Assembly (NCBI GenBank): GCA_020091685.1
Contig: CM034607.1
Span: 28,792,645-28,856,644 of the forward strand
From: Lutjanus erythropterus
Taxonomy: Eukaryota > Chordata > Actinopteri > Lutjaniformes > Lutjanidae
Reading direction: 5' to 3'
DNA: 64,000 nt
The notes under the pieces were generated by a model. That model did no database searches and was not told the origin of the DNA. It saw only the letters and a list, made by a program, of their open reading frames with translations. A program made the position numbers and the translations under genes. This document shows positions 24,561 to 35,622 of the stretch, piece after piece; position 1 is the stretch's first letter, and every line of letters starts with the position of its first letter.

Positions 24561-24684
24561 CCGTTGGCGTGAGCCTGGCCCGACCACGTCTCCCCACCGA
24601 GGCTCAGCCACACGGACCCAAGAAACAGACCTTGAAAAACAAGATAAAGTACATCAAAACTGCAACGGGTTCACCGCTCCATGG

Positions 24685-24687
<3 letters not shown>

Positions 24688-24729
<42 letters not shown>
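24688..24729. repeat. (TG)n microsatellite
   Basis: About 21 uninterrupted TG units. Shorter TG runs follow near 24942-24958. Confidence 0.97.
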
Positions 24730-24733
<4 letters not shown>

Positions 24734-24959
24734 TTTTGGATACCATTTCACATTTTTACACTCTCCCCGCCCTGCTCCACCCAGTCTGTCTGCGCTTCTC
24801 TCCCTCCGTCTGTTTTTGCTCCGTCCCTTCCTTTCCCTCTCAGACAGACATTGTCGCAGTCTTGACAGTGAGGCGAGTCTGCAGTGATTAACATTGATTA
24901 AAGTGGCTAACGAGTCTCCTTTTCATTCCGTTGGTGTGGCTGTGTGTGTGTGTGTGTGC

Positions 24960-25460
24960 AGTTGTGAGTGTGCGTTTAATGCACGTGTGTCTGTGAGTGT
25001 GTTTCTGTGTTCAGAACGTGTCCATAAAGCTGTCACTCATCCGGCGCTGGGTGTGTGAGGAAAAGAAAAGCCCAGCTGTGAGCGCTTAGCGGTTGAGGTG
25101 TCTGTGTGTTTAATGGGATTGTACGCAGGCGGATGTGTGTGTTCATCTGTGTGCAGTTGTGTGTGTACTGTATAGTATGGAGCGCACATGAAACACGCTC
25201 CGTAATTCAGCCGCCTGTTTAGCAGAGACTCTCAGCCTTTGTTTTGCTGCCACATGGACCATTTTACACACAAATCCGCACAACGAGAACCTGCAGCTTA
25301 ATTCAGCTTCCAATCAAGTGACAAAGTTCAGCAAATTCAAAGTGTTGTGATGCAGGCGAACAGTTTTTTTCTTAAATTTCTCTTAGCGTTTGGTTGAGAT
25401 GGCCCCGGTGGATTCGATGTACTTAGTAAAGGCAGGTAACGTTTGATAAGTTGTTGGTCA
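24960..25460. other. Non-coding, TG-interspersed
   Basis: Contains scattered GTGTGT runs to 25170, then unique-looking DNA. No gene. Confidence 0.45.
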
Positions 25461-25464
25461 GGGC

Positions 25465-25605
25465 CACTTCAAATCTGTACTCAAGTACAAGTGCTGTCAC
25501 ATTAAAAAATAAAATATTACAAGTGAAAGCGCCGGTGCTTGAAAAATACTTAAAAAGTACAAAGTATTCTTCAAAAAAACTACAGAAAGTATTAATTACT
25601 TTTTA
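25465..25605. mobile_element. Truncated hAT-like MITE (same family as 60262-60975)
   Basis: Shares CTGTACTCAAGTACAAG, ATTACAAGTGAAAG, AAAAATACTTAA, GTACAAAGTAT and AGTATTAATTACTTTTT, in the same order, with the left third of the intron 4 element. The terminal repeat and right end are absent or decayed. Confidence 0.65.
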
Positions 25606-26319
25606 AGGTTGAGAATTTGATGCATGATGGACTTTGAGGTGACGCAGTCTCCATTTCCTGTCCAGTCTCATGCTTCACAGCAGTCGTTCCATATCACAGC
25701 AAAACTGACTATAGCTGCTCGGTTAAACACGATGCTGTCGCACAAAATGAAAAAGAGTTTTTTTGTGTGTCCAGTCAGAACTCACGTGCAGGCACTCTTT
25801 GTTGAAGTGAGTCAGTAACTTGTGGGCAAAAATGTCACAAAATGCTGTTTTCAGCCTCTTAAATATGGAGAATTCCTGTTTTTTAAAGTTTATTAACATA
25901 TGAAAGTGACTATCTTAGGGTTTTAGACTGACAAAACAAAATATTTAAAGACATCATCCTGGACTTTGAGAAAATGGGATGGATATTTTTCACTATTTTC
26001 TGATATTTTACAGGTTTTGCAGCCCTAGATTTCTTTTTTATTTGATAACCACTAATAAATAAAACAATGTGAACAGGGGGAAGTAAATTAACTCCAGACA
26101 AGTAGATTTCAGACACCCCTGCCTGACTCTGTTAGTGAAAAAAAATTGTTAGTGTTTGTGTCTGTTGGTAATTATCGTTTTTGTTTTGGGTAATAGTTTT
26201 AACTATTAGTGAGGAGTCTGTTATATTTATTGACCACAGCTGTATTTTGCATATTTTTTGGATGTTTGTTCCTTTTGTTGAATGTCATTAAGGGGTTGAT
26301 GTTGCTGAGAACTGATCAT
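25606..26319. other. AT-rich non-coding DNA
   Basis: No gene. GCAGCCCTAG at 26019 is a typical terminus of TAGGGCTGC-type elements, but no partner end was found. Confidence 0.35.
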
Positions 26320-26419
26320 TCTGTTGCTTGTTTGCCACAATATTTTTTATTCTTCACGACCATCTGGTCCCGCAAAATTATCCCCTTGGGGGTCCCGACC
26401 TCCAGATTGAGAACCACTG
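26320..26419 (-). mobile_element. hAT (Charlie-like) element end
   Basis: Read on the minus strand from 26419, the sequence begins CAGTGGTTCTCAATCTGGAG followed by GTCGGGACCCCCAAG. This is the hallmark terminal sequence of a widespread vertebrate hAT MITE group. The opposite end was not found, so only a fragment is called. Confidence 0.65.
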
Positions 26420-26639
26420 TTCTAATCAACATTTTATATTAAGAGTGGATGAATGGATAAAGTATAATGTCAGAGCGGCCTCTTGTAGAGACGAACCCAC
26501 AGAGAATTATGTGAATCCTGCGTCTGGTATGAAAAATGTACAGGGCGTTGGTTTGTTAGTGGCCGTTCTTACCACAACTATTCAAGTAACTATTATGCAT
26601 TTAGAAATCTCCGGGTGATCGGTAGGTTTCAAGACCTCC

Positions 26640-26940
26640 GGATCATGAGAGCAGTGGAGATTATAGAGGTGCATGTTATGATTAAAAAAAATCATATTGC
26701 AATTAACTGGCATCACAAATTTCATTTTTACTGGAAAAAAAGAAAAATTAAAATGAAAATCAAGCTCATCTGGAGAACAACATCTGTCAGCCAGGAAATA
26801 TCAGCAGCACTGTGGTACTAAAATGCTGTTCTGTTCTGCATTTGTCCTTTATCAAAAAAATTGCAGCTTCTGCATTTCGGATATTGCACCTGGCCATGTT
26901 GTGACTTTGAAAATATTTTGATTAATCGTGCAGCCCTAGT
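26640..26940 (-). mobile_element. TAGGGCTGCAC-terminal repeat fragment
   Basis: The right edge reads GATTAATCGTGCAGCCCTAG, which on the minus strand is CTAGGGCTGCACGATTAATC, a frequent fish hAT-type terminus. The interior holds related ATTAAAAAAAATCATATTGC sequence in inverted sense near 26680. Extent on the left is approximate. Confidence 0.5.
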
Positions 26941-27362
26941 AGAGACCAAAACAAAGCTACAAGAGTCAAAATATGCCAAAGTCAAATGACGTGACTAACT
27001 CGTTCACTTGATATGTCACTGTTGTGTTTACTGCCACCAAGTGGCCAAGAAATCAGTGCAGTGCAGGTTTATAGATATTAACCAATCAAATCATAATATG
27101 GCAAATGGTTACAAAATCACAAAAAAATATAAATAAATAATGAAATGCTGTAGGAGTGCAAGACATATCGCTGGTAGAACCAGAAAGAACAAAGAAAGAG
27201 GACCTAATCAACAAAATCAAGCAAGTAAACTTCAGACGGGCAAAATACTCTGCTACTGAAATGTTTCTGTAACCCTGCTGTTGGGGCTTTCAGTCACGCG
27301 GAGGACGGATCAGAACCGTGGCGCAGACGTGCCGTGCTCGGTGGAATCATCTACCAGCTACA
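26941..27362. other. Non-coding, no feature seen
   Basis: No gene or bounded repeat. Confidence 0.4.
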
Positions 27363-27640
27363 CTGTAAGCTGATCAGCTGTTTATAACTTGTTTGTCAAT
27401 GTAAAGTTCAGCCTGTTATCCTGAAAACAATATCCCACTGCTCTGAAAACACACACTCTGGAGTTTGAGCTCAGTGACTGCCTGTCTCACTGCCTGCCAG
27501 ACTCCATTAACATTTTGTTTAATTTAACAGTTAGAAACATCCACTGCGTCTAAAAGATTATTAATAATTTCTTATGACTCATAAACAGAAACTTACTCAT
27601 GCAGCAAACTTTCGGCATTAATTTAAGCCCTAATTAACGT
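27363..27640 (+). repeat. Dispersed repeat family C, plus-orientation copy
   Basis: Closely similar to the reverse complement of about 46990-47290. Shared landmarks are TGATCAGCTGTTT, TGTCAATGTAAAGTT, GCCTGTTATCCTGAAAA, CCACTGCTCTGAAAACACAC, TCTAAAAGATTATTAAT and ATGACTCATAAACAGA type sequence. This is an old interspersed repeat of unknown class. Confidence 0.8.
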
Positions 27641-28839
27641 GAAACGGACAAACAGAAACACAAGTTAATGGTCTGTGAACGTGACTGTGAATAGAAATTT
27701 CAAAGTAGAGGTAGAGCTTAACGTGTTTCCTTAGTCTCTGATTGCACATTATGGTCATTGTATGATTTATTACAGTAAATATATTACAGATATCTCCGTT
27801 AACATCCCTGGTGGAAGATAACACTTCATTAACTAATATTTTTAGCTTTTAACTGCTCATAACAAACAACATCTAATTTGTAGAGCAATAAAATGATATA
27901 ATCATATCACAGCACGACTCCACTGCAGGTTGATAAATGATAATATTGATTTTTTTTTCTAAGCTCTATGCTTGACTGCATGAAAGCACAGCAAATTGCC
28001 TTTCAGAAAAAGGTGCTATAGTCTGTGGAGGTTTGAGAGTGAAGCAGTGAATTTGCATGTGCTGTATGACCCAGGTGTGATTGAGCGTGTTGATTTAGTG
28101 TTGTATGGTACCTGAGCACAGGAGCTGGAGCAGTAACCCTCCTGGCTGAGGCGGCGTAGGCTGAGTGAGCCTTTGAGGCGCACAGATTCACATCCGACAT
28201 GGCTGCCTGAGCCATAAGAACAACTCCATGAATTATGAAAGGGCACAAGCCCATCGCTGGGCCGCTCGGTGAGGGGAAGAGATGGAGGGAGAGATAACTA
28301 CACATTGTAGATAGATAGAAAGATAGTGTAGAGTGAAGCAAAGTGGAAAAAATAAAGGGGAGAAAGATGCACTGGCACAATAAGAGAGGCAGATAAAGTG
28401 TGCATGTGTAGTGGAGTGGAAGGGTGTTTGTTTTGGAGTGAGGAGGAAAGTGTGTGAGTGTGTGTGCTTGTCTTTGTGTGAATTTGTGTGTGTCAGGAAG
28501 CCCGACGCCGCGTCGTTCCCAAATCTAACCAGCTGCGTAACTACGCCGTTGGATTTAGGCTCATCACTGGGCCCACAAAGGCAACATTTTCACACAGACA
28601 TAACATACACCACGCAGGCTTTGTTCCAGCCTCTTCAAACAGTTTTCACTGCGGAGGTGTGACAGCACGCCAGGCGGGGATCTGCTGCCCACCATTTCCA
28701 GACCTCAGCAGAAAACAGAGGAGAGACGGAGACGGGGGATTTTTTTTGCACCAATTATCTAATGTGTGATCTCGGGGCCCGGCTGCCTGTCATGCCGCAG
28801 CCTCTGGTTTATTCTGTCTTTTAATCTTTCTAGTAATCT
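27641..28839. other. Non-coding, no feature seen
   Basis: Mostly unique-looking. TG-rich near 28390-28495. No gene. Small overlapping frames at 28003-28769 lack similarity. Confidence 0.4.
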
Positions 28840-29035
28840 TTTTGCCACTGCTGAGCCGGTGTCACAGCAGTGAACTCCAAGACAAGGCAATTCCATTAGA
28901 AGATGGCATAAGGCGGCATTCATTAATGGCCTCAGCCAGATGCTGCGCAGCGTATCGAAGGGAGGCAGGGGAGGCGTTGAGATTTGATTTGATTCCTCAA
29001 GATAATATATCGTGCCCAGGTTCGGGGACCAACAG
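28840..29035. promoter_or_regulatory. Possible conserved non-coding element
   Basis: Balanced, non-repetitive stretch with TTCATTAATGGCC and CAATTCCATTAG, both carrying homeodomain-type cores, set between repeat-rich flanks. It shows no coding pattern. Function is inference. Confidence 0.2.
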
Positions 29036-29337
29036 ATGACATCTAACGGGATAAAATAATTAGGATACGAAAAGAACAGGTAACTGTAATCCATTACAGT
29101 TACAGGATCCATCACACCACCACTCTGGTCTCAGTAAACCAGCTAATCTTACAGTCAGTTCATTATCATTGCCTCTAGTGCAAAAAATGCTTCACTGAGT
29201 GGAAATTTCAACATGATTTTGTCTTTAAATCACAAAAGTGGAACAACATCTCAGTGCAGTGACAGTTCTGCCTTCAGCTGTGAAAATACTGTCATCATCC
29301 GAGAGCTCAACATCTAATTTAAAGCAGCAGGTCAGAA

Positions 29338-29680
29338 CAACCACTAACGTTAGCTACACAGACCAACTGCTAACATTGGCTACATGGACCATCCACCAGT
29401 ATAACTATACAGACCAACGGCTAACGTTAGCCACACAGACTGACTTCCAACATTAGCTAGACAGACCAACCACTAATGTTACCTAAACAGGCCGACTGCT
29501 AGTGTTAGCTATACAGACCAACTTCCAACTTCCAATTTTAGCTACACAGACAACGTCTAATGCTAGCTACACAGACCAAGGTAGCTATACAGACCGACCG
29601 TTAATGTTAACCACACGGACCAACTTCCAGCATTAGCTAGATGGATCATCTGTTAATGTTAGCTACACAGAAATGCATGT
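29338..29680 (+). repeat. About 30-bp-period minisatellite
   Basis: Around twelve imperfect units of the form ACAGACCAACTGCTAACG + TTAGCTAC are present. The ACAGACC and TTAGCTA cores recur throughout, with variable spacing and substitutions. Confidence 0.85.
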
Positions 29681-31714
29681 AGCTAGCTAACCTGCCAATG
29701 CTACTACAACTAAAAATTATTTTGGGACTGAAGGTGATGATGCTGGTGACCAGGAAAGTGTGTATAAGAATGACGTGTGAGTGTTAAGTAATAAAGCACA
29801 TTTAAATACACAAAATTACTGCTATAACTGGACAAACAATATAAACCGAACAATGAACATGAGGCATGTTATTAGGCTCAACAGTTTGACCGTATTTGGT
29901 AGTGAGCAAATAATCAAGTTACATTACTTTAATCTTATGATACCTGAATTAGGTTACTGACTGCATTTTTTTAACGAGTAATTCATGATTTTATCAGAGT
30001 AACCCTCCCAGTCCTGATCACGCCTCACCACACAGTTGTGCCAGAAAAGGGGGTTTCCATATTCAGGAGGAGGCATTGTGTGTCAGAGAGCGCAGGTGGA
30101 TTTCTCGAGTGTCATTGTGTGGTGTAACAAACCCTCCTCCCATCCTCTGCCAACCCTCACTCCGTTCCAGGTCTGTGTCTCACCTGAGCCTGCTCAGTAT
30201 TCAAGGCTCTCGCTCAAATCTATCGGAAGTGTTTAGAAACAGAGGAAACATGTAGGCTTTCAGTCCTGCTGCACCGGTTTCCTGCTCCCGTCACTGTCTG
30301 CATGCATTACCAAACAGCAGCTGTGGTGTTAAAAATTGTCCTGGAGAAGTAAACATGCTGAAAGATGCCTCGCCTCTCCAAGGATGTCTCACATCGAACG
30401 CGTTTTTTTTTTTTTTTATCTCCTCTGTTACATAAGTGCCTATACGTACAGGTAACCTTCACAATTCACACAGCCTTGGGAGGACGGGGAGTGATGGAAA
30501 GGGGGAGAGGAAAGATAGAGCGGAAGGTGGAAGAAAAGTAAGAACACAAAAGACGGAGAGAAGGGGAGAACAATAGGAGGAGAGGAGCTGCGCAGGTGAC
30601 GCAGAGGAGATAGAGAGGGGAGCAGGAAGACGTGGGCAGTCAATTATTCAGAAGAGAAGGGTCCGTCGTACCTCGGGAGCCGCTTTGAACATGCCTGCCT
30701 GGCATCACCTGCTAATGGGCCGCAGATTGACATGCTACCTGAGCAAACTCCCCCCACCCCGCCTCCCACGGCCGCTCCTTCTCTCCTCCTGTACGGGCTC
30801 TTATCAGTGCTCTCTGGTGGAACGTGTAAATAATTACTCCATGACCACTCTGCTGTGCGAGCTGGAGGGTTGTTTGCACAAAGAAAAGAGGGTATATTTT
30901 AAAAGGGCGATGGGTTATTTTAAGAAAATGGGTGAATTATTTATGGAGGCCTGCGCGGACGTGTTTGTGCTTCTGTATGTTCGCTGTATTTGGGGAAATC
31001 ACGAGCTGGAAATGACGTAATGTGATGTGAGGGTGCTTGTTTGTAAGTTAATTGTACTTAGCCTTTTGCTTTGGGGTTTCTTTTATAGTTTTAAAAAGTA
31101 TGCATGAGTGTGTGTGTTTGGTGGTCTTTGGGGGGGGGTGCGTACCTACAAGAAACCCTGCAGTTGCCATGGCTCAGAGATAAAAGACCAGATTATTCTA
31201 CTTGGCATCCATGAGGCTGGCGCAGCCTGAATATCGTCCAGTCTAAATCTGACCCAGAACTACTTTCCTTCATCTTTCTTTCTTCCTCTCCACCTCTCCC
31301 CCTCTCCCTCTCTCCTGTTCTTTGTTCTCTTTCCTCTCTTTCTCGTTTCTAGCTGAGAGAGAGGGATATGTGTGCCAGCCCAGAGTAGGGGCTTAAAGAC
31401 GGAGGTTTTTGAAAGTGAACACCCTACTGTGGTTGACTTCCTGTGAGAGCAGCCGAGCCCCTCACACACTGAACTTCAAAGCGTGCATACTGCACTTTAG
31501 AAAGATAATAGAAGTTGTCTCATGGCTCACGAGCCTCTCAGAGGATTTACTTTTCTGCTGTACTTTACTTATATTTTCTCATGTTGTGTTTTTTAAGGTT
31601 AAGTTTTACCTCCCTGCATGTTCAGATGCAGTACGTCCAAAAATGAGTACTGCAGTCCAAATAGAGATAGACAGTATATTAAATAGGTTGAAATCCTACT
31701 TAGTGTGCGATCTA
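29681..31714. other. Non-coding DNA with purine and pyrimidine tracts
   Basis: No gene. T run at 30403-30418, polypurine stretch 30478-30625, G run at 31131-31138, polypyrimidine stretch 31260-31350. The frame at 30685-31020 looks like chance. Confidence 0.4.
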
Positions 31715-31830
31715 TGATTGAAGTGAGTGGTTTCCCCCCACGCCTGCTTGTCCCCAGACTCAAGGAAGGTCAGGCGGGCTGCAGGAACACTGCAGGAGCA
31801 CAAGACGAGCGCAGCATTGTAATTTGACAA
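31715..31830 (+). repeat. Dispersed repeat family C, second segment
   Basis: Matches the reverse complement of about 47335-47440. Shared landmarks are GATTGAAGTGAGT, a CGCCTGCT block, AGACTCAAGGA, GGTCAGGC and GGCTGCAGGAACACTGCAGG. In the 47-kb copy this segment lies directly beside the part that matches 27363-27640, so they probably belong to one longer element. Confidence 0.75.
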
Positions 31831-31936
31831 TAACAAGTGAAGATGACTCTTTCGCTGCCAGACTCCAGAAGCATATCGCTTCATCTCAGCTCTGTTGATA
31901 TATTATGGTTATGATGATAAATTACAGAATTCTCCT

Positions 31937-32807
31937 TTAACTCTTTCCCCGCCAGCACTTTGTTTTTGTTTTTTTAAGTTGCCAGCCAGTGGCAGCATTT
32001 TTGACGAAATTCATTGAGTTTTCAACAGCCACAGAATATTCAGCGGTGTGAATATGTTAACATGGAATATATCAAAAGAAAGAACAGATCTGATAGTTTC
32101 AGACACAAAAAAATGTTTTGTTCGAGCTTCATTCATTCTTTTTTTTTTAATGAGCTCTTGAATGTTAGTTGGTTGCATCAAAAAAATCCACTTTTCAGCC
32201 AAAAAACTGAGAAAACAGCATTTGTGTGAAAGAGGCATTTTTAAGCAGAATATGAACTTCACATTTTTATTTATTTATTTAATCACTTCATAATACGTGT
32301 GTGACATCAGTGGCAGTAGTGTGGCGAATGTTAGCTGTGTGTCCCCTGACCCCGCCTGAAACACTCGCCCGGGGGCTGTAGCCTTCTCTGCCCCAGCTGC
32401 GGCACGAGTCCCAGGAGCTGTGGTACGAGCAGCCTTGCTGTGTCCCGGCCGCTGTGGGGGTCCGGGGGACGGCGGCGTGAGCAGCCTCGCTCTGCGGCGG
32501 GGTCATGATGCTCTCTGGCCCCGCGGATCTGCCGCTGACCACCTATGTTTTCAAACCGGATGACACAGTCTTCTTCTTTTTCTGCTCAATTCCAGTGGTT
32601 CTCTTCTTCTTCTTCTTTTGGGGGAGGCGTTGTCTTAAATGAGGAGATATCTCATCAGTGGCGGGGTCCGCCAAAGGGTCCAATTTGGCACACTGGATAA
32701 CTTTGCATAGTGTCGAGATTGTCGAGATTATTATAGATCGCACATGCTTACTGGGAAGTTTCCCCAAAAATTAGACATGTTCTATCCCGGGAACAGAAGA
32801 ACATTAA
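31937..32807. mobile_element. TTAA-flanked DNA element candidate 1
   Basis: Begins TTAACTCTTTCCCCGCCAGC and ends GGGAACAGAAGAACATTAA, with TTAA at 31937-31940 and 32804-32807. The start resembles a repeat type common in fish genomes. The interior has a GC-rich block (32330-32540) unlike its AT-rich surroundings and (TTC)n near 32560-32620. No convincing transposase is present. The 84-codon minus-strand frame at 32288-32542 has no recognisable domain. Confidence 0.4.
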
Positions 32808-33917
32808 CCCCTTCAGGGAAATGCACTCATTTTTAAGGTATTTTGTCTACCGTCATATTTTAGACAACACTATATGTAACAAGGAGAAATGTGGGTTACA
32901 AACTTGACCACTTTAGTTTGTTATCTGGTGTTAATAATTATTGAGGCAGAAGAACGTTGTTTATTCTGTTTAGACCTCAGCAGATTTCTAGAAAGTTGCT
33001 GCAGAATTTTAATTTAAATGAGAGACAGTCACGATTTGTTTTCATTTAAAAAAAAAAACACATTTTCCACTTTAATGTGGTACCAAATTTGTCGTTTATT
33101 GCTTTTTAGACAAAGTTTGATTAAACATATTTCTGAAAACACCAGACAGAACAACAAGTAGCACTCGAAAAAGTGTTGTTAATAATAAATCTCAGTCTGC
33201 CTAAAAGAAGAGACGGTGGCTTCGGGTCATTTTTATAACAAATATTATCCTCGACATTTCTCTCTGTTGTCTGGGTCAACATTCAGAGTCTGACAACAAC
33301 AGATCCTTCGGTGGATAACGCCGGGCTTTCAAGAGAATAAAACAGAAATGTCCCCACACAGATACGTTATAAGAACAAACAGCAGTAATGTGGCAGTAGG
33401 TGGTGTTTTTGGCAGCTCATATGAGAGAAAAAGTTGTGGCTCGGTCAGTTGTCCCGCAGTTGCGCCTCTCCCTGGAAAACGGCCTCCATCTCTGGCAGTG
33501 AGAGCAGAGGACGTCCCGCCGTTTACTGATGGTGATTCTGTGATAAGATTTCAAACAAAAAACTCAGAATGTCTTTGTCATTTTCAGTGGTACAGTGGTG
33601 TTGGAGGTTTTTGAGTTTTTGGCAACTTACATGAGAGTCACTGAGCTTACATGTGGAAAAGTCTCGACCTGGTCAGTCCTCCCTATAGACTCTACGACAC
33701 TCTTCCACAGAGACAACAGAGCTGGGGAGTTCTCGCTGTTAAACAAGAAAAACATCACAGATCTCGACGTTATGATGAATATATCTAGTTTTGGTTATTG
33801 ATGACAAAAAGCTCAGGACTTTTTTCCATTTTTCACTGGGGACGGTTTTAAAATGATGGGCGTTCCTGGCAGCTGCAGTGAAATATAGAATGGATGCTCT
33901 GGTGTCTCGAGGGTTAA
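32804..33917. mobile_element. TTAA-flanked DNA element candidate 2
   Basis: Starts TTAACCCCTTCAGGGAAATG and ends GTGTCTCGAGGGTTAA, giving CCC/GGG termini next to TTAA as in piggyBac-like elements. Terminal similarity beyond the first bases is weak. Inside, 33400-33590 and 33590-33790 are diverged tandem copies (GTTTTTGGCA.CT.A.ATGAGAG, CTCG.CC.GGTCAGT.). Open frames here are not supported as genes. Confidence 0.35.
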
Positions 33918-34817
33918 TCATCATTATGATGGACATAATATAAACATGCAGCTTGACCTTCACTACAGCTGCAGTGATACAATGCTGTGTTTATTGCCTG
34001 TGATCTGTCACTGTCTGTCTGAACAGCCTCAGGAAGTGATATTTTACATTTCTTCATATTATAAGCAAACAAAATTCATTAAAGTGAGTCATTTGGTGTT
34101 TTCAAAGTCGACTCGCTCAGAGTCAAAAAGCAAAGCTCTAAAAAAAAAAAGAAAAAGCTCTCACCCACTGTGAGATTTTGGATGCATTGAGATTGTGTCT
34201 TTTTTTTCCAGGTAAATCCATCATATACTGTCATCTCTGCTAGTGTTTCACCCGGAGGTGTTTTGGATAAAGTATGAATCCAGTGTTCTTGAACGCTTTG
34301 GTCTTTCGCTTGAAATTTTGCCCGAGATTCCAGATGTGGCAGCAGGCTGGTTGTTGAACCTCTGTCCAGCACATTTGATCCCTCGTCCACAGAGCGTAGC
34401 GCACATTTTTCATCTTCATCGTTCAGTCTTTTTAGTATTTCTTTGCAAAGCTGCTGGCAGACTTTGTGTTATGAGTCTAAGTGAGTTTGAATTCATGCTG
34501 CAACTGTTGCATATGTTTTAAGAAAGTAAACTGGGCCCACAGAGTTTCTAAATATATTTATGGATGGACGTTTCCCATTTTAAATTTCCCTGGAAACAGG
34601 AAATGGATTGGGCATTCCCAGGAATCCTGTTTCCCTGTATTAAACCCTGATGCTTTCGTGCAGGCTATGTGACACAACACTGTCAAGGGCAGGTTACAAT
34701 TCATGCAAGAGCCACCAGTTGAAAGGAGAAACGTGGGCACAGTATGACTGGATTTCCAAGAAATACGGACCAGTTATTTCTTCACAGAGCTTAATGGAAG
34801 CCAGTGTGCTCGGTTTG
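33918..34817. other. Non-coding, possibly parts of the hAT element that follows
   Basis: No recognisable gene. An A-rich run lies at 34140-34156. Overlapping open frames on both strands (34079-34521) show no family motif. Confidence 0.35.
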
Positions 34818-35080
34818 TTCAAGGCGCTCGAGGAACGTAATATTTGGTGCTACTCTCAGACTCCTTGTGGCGAAAAATGCAAGAACTTAAGAGCAGAGAA
34901 GATAAATGAATTATTGGCAGGTTTGAGAACAGAGCAGTCTGTTTTTAGTTGTAGCTGAAAGATCAGCGATGAAATAGCATCAGCATCAAAGCCACAGGCT
35001 ACTCTGAGGGTGAGTTTGTGAAGATGTGCACGCTGAAGGCTGCAGAGGTCGTGTACCCCAACAAATGGATGGATCTCTAA
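34818..35080 (+). pseudogene. Decayed hAT-type transposase fragment (GTF2IRD2/ZBED-like)
   Basis: The first frame encodes EERNIWCYSQTPCGEKCKNL then INELLAGLRTEQSVFS and stops at 34956-34958. The same frame continues as KISDEIASASKP. After a frameshift near 35000 the sequence resumes as SEGEFVKMCTLKAAEVVYPN and stops at 35078-35080. The order matches the domestication-prone hAT transposases related to GTF2IRD2 and ZBED5. In that family a BED zinc finger end (Asn-x-x-Arg-His-Tyr-x-x-x-His) is followed by Lys-x-Gln-Gln-Ser-Val-Phe, then Glu-Ile-Ala-x-x-x-Lys-Pro, then Glu-Gly-Glu-Phe-Val-Lys-x-Cys. Both expected zinc-ligand His positions appear as Cys, and a stop and a frameshift break the frame, so the copy is dead. 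No catalytic DDE region follows. The family is assigned by memory of the motif order. Confidence 0.6.
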
Positions 35081-35621
35081 TGATTTCAGAATCTGTTTTT
35101 GCTTTTTTACACTAAAAGAAAGGCAACAATTTGGAGGTGGGTTATTATGCAGTGGTTTTACTGGTCTCAGTGATATTTTGGCTGTGAGTTTGACACCCCT
35201 GCCTTAGATCCATGAATACCAAGCTGACATGTGAACCCGCGAGCCCTGTTTTTCTTAAGTGTGTCCTCTGCTCTGTCAGTGGTCAGACAGTTGGAGATGG
35301 GCGAGATAAGCACTTTGTTTTTGGACGTGGCCGCGGCGGGCTAGCGGGAGCTGCCTGGCACCCTCGCTGAGGGCGTGTGCTGTGGAGAATTCATCTTGAT
35401 GAGAGCTTCTTTTGTGTGTCACAGCCCCTCTGCTATCTCGCTTTCTGTCTCCCTGCCTGTCTGTCTGACTCTCTCTCTCTCTCTCTCTCCCTCTCCCTCT
35501 TTCTCTTTCTCCACATTTATGCAGCAGGATGTTACAAACAAAATAGAAAGTGGTGCGTTTTCATCGATGACATGTCAGGTTTGCTACAGTGTGCCCACGC
35601 CTCCAGTCAGATTTTGAATTT
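35081..35621. other. Non-coding with a (CT)n stretch
   Basis: No gene. A CT-rich run lies at about 35468-35512. The two frames across it are composition artefacts. Confidence 0.5.
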
Positions 35622-35622
35622 T

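Noticed and set aside
24362..24891. Overlapping 154- and 167-codon open frames
   Set aside because: Low-complexity Pro/Ser/Leu and Cys-Val repeats from CT and TG tracts, open in all three frames.
29338..29680. CRISPR-like repeat array
   Set aside because: Imperfect adjacent 30-bp units with no spacers. Ordinary minisatellite.
32288..32542. 84-codon minus-strand frame in a GC-rich block as a missing efna3 exon 1 or small gene
   Set aside because: Wrong strand for efna3, no signal peptide and no ephrin motif. It lies inside a TTAA-flanked repeat candidate.
33348..33801. Two adjacent open frames as a small duplicated gene
   Set aside because: The tandem similarity is at the DNA level inside a repeat candidate. 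Frames are broken relative to each other and no domain is recognisable.
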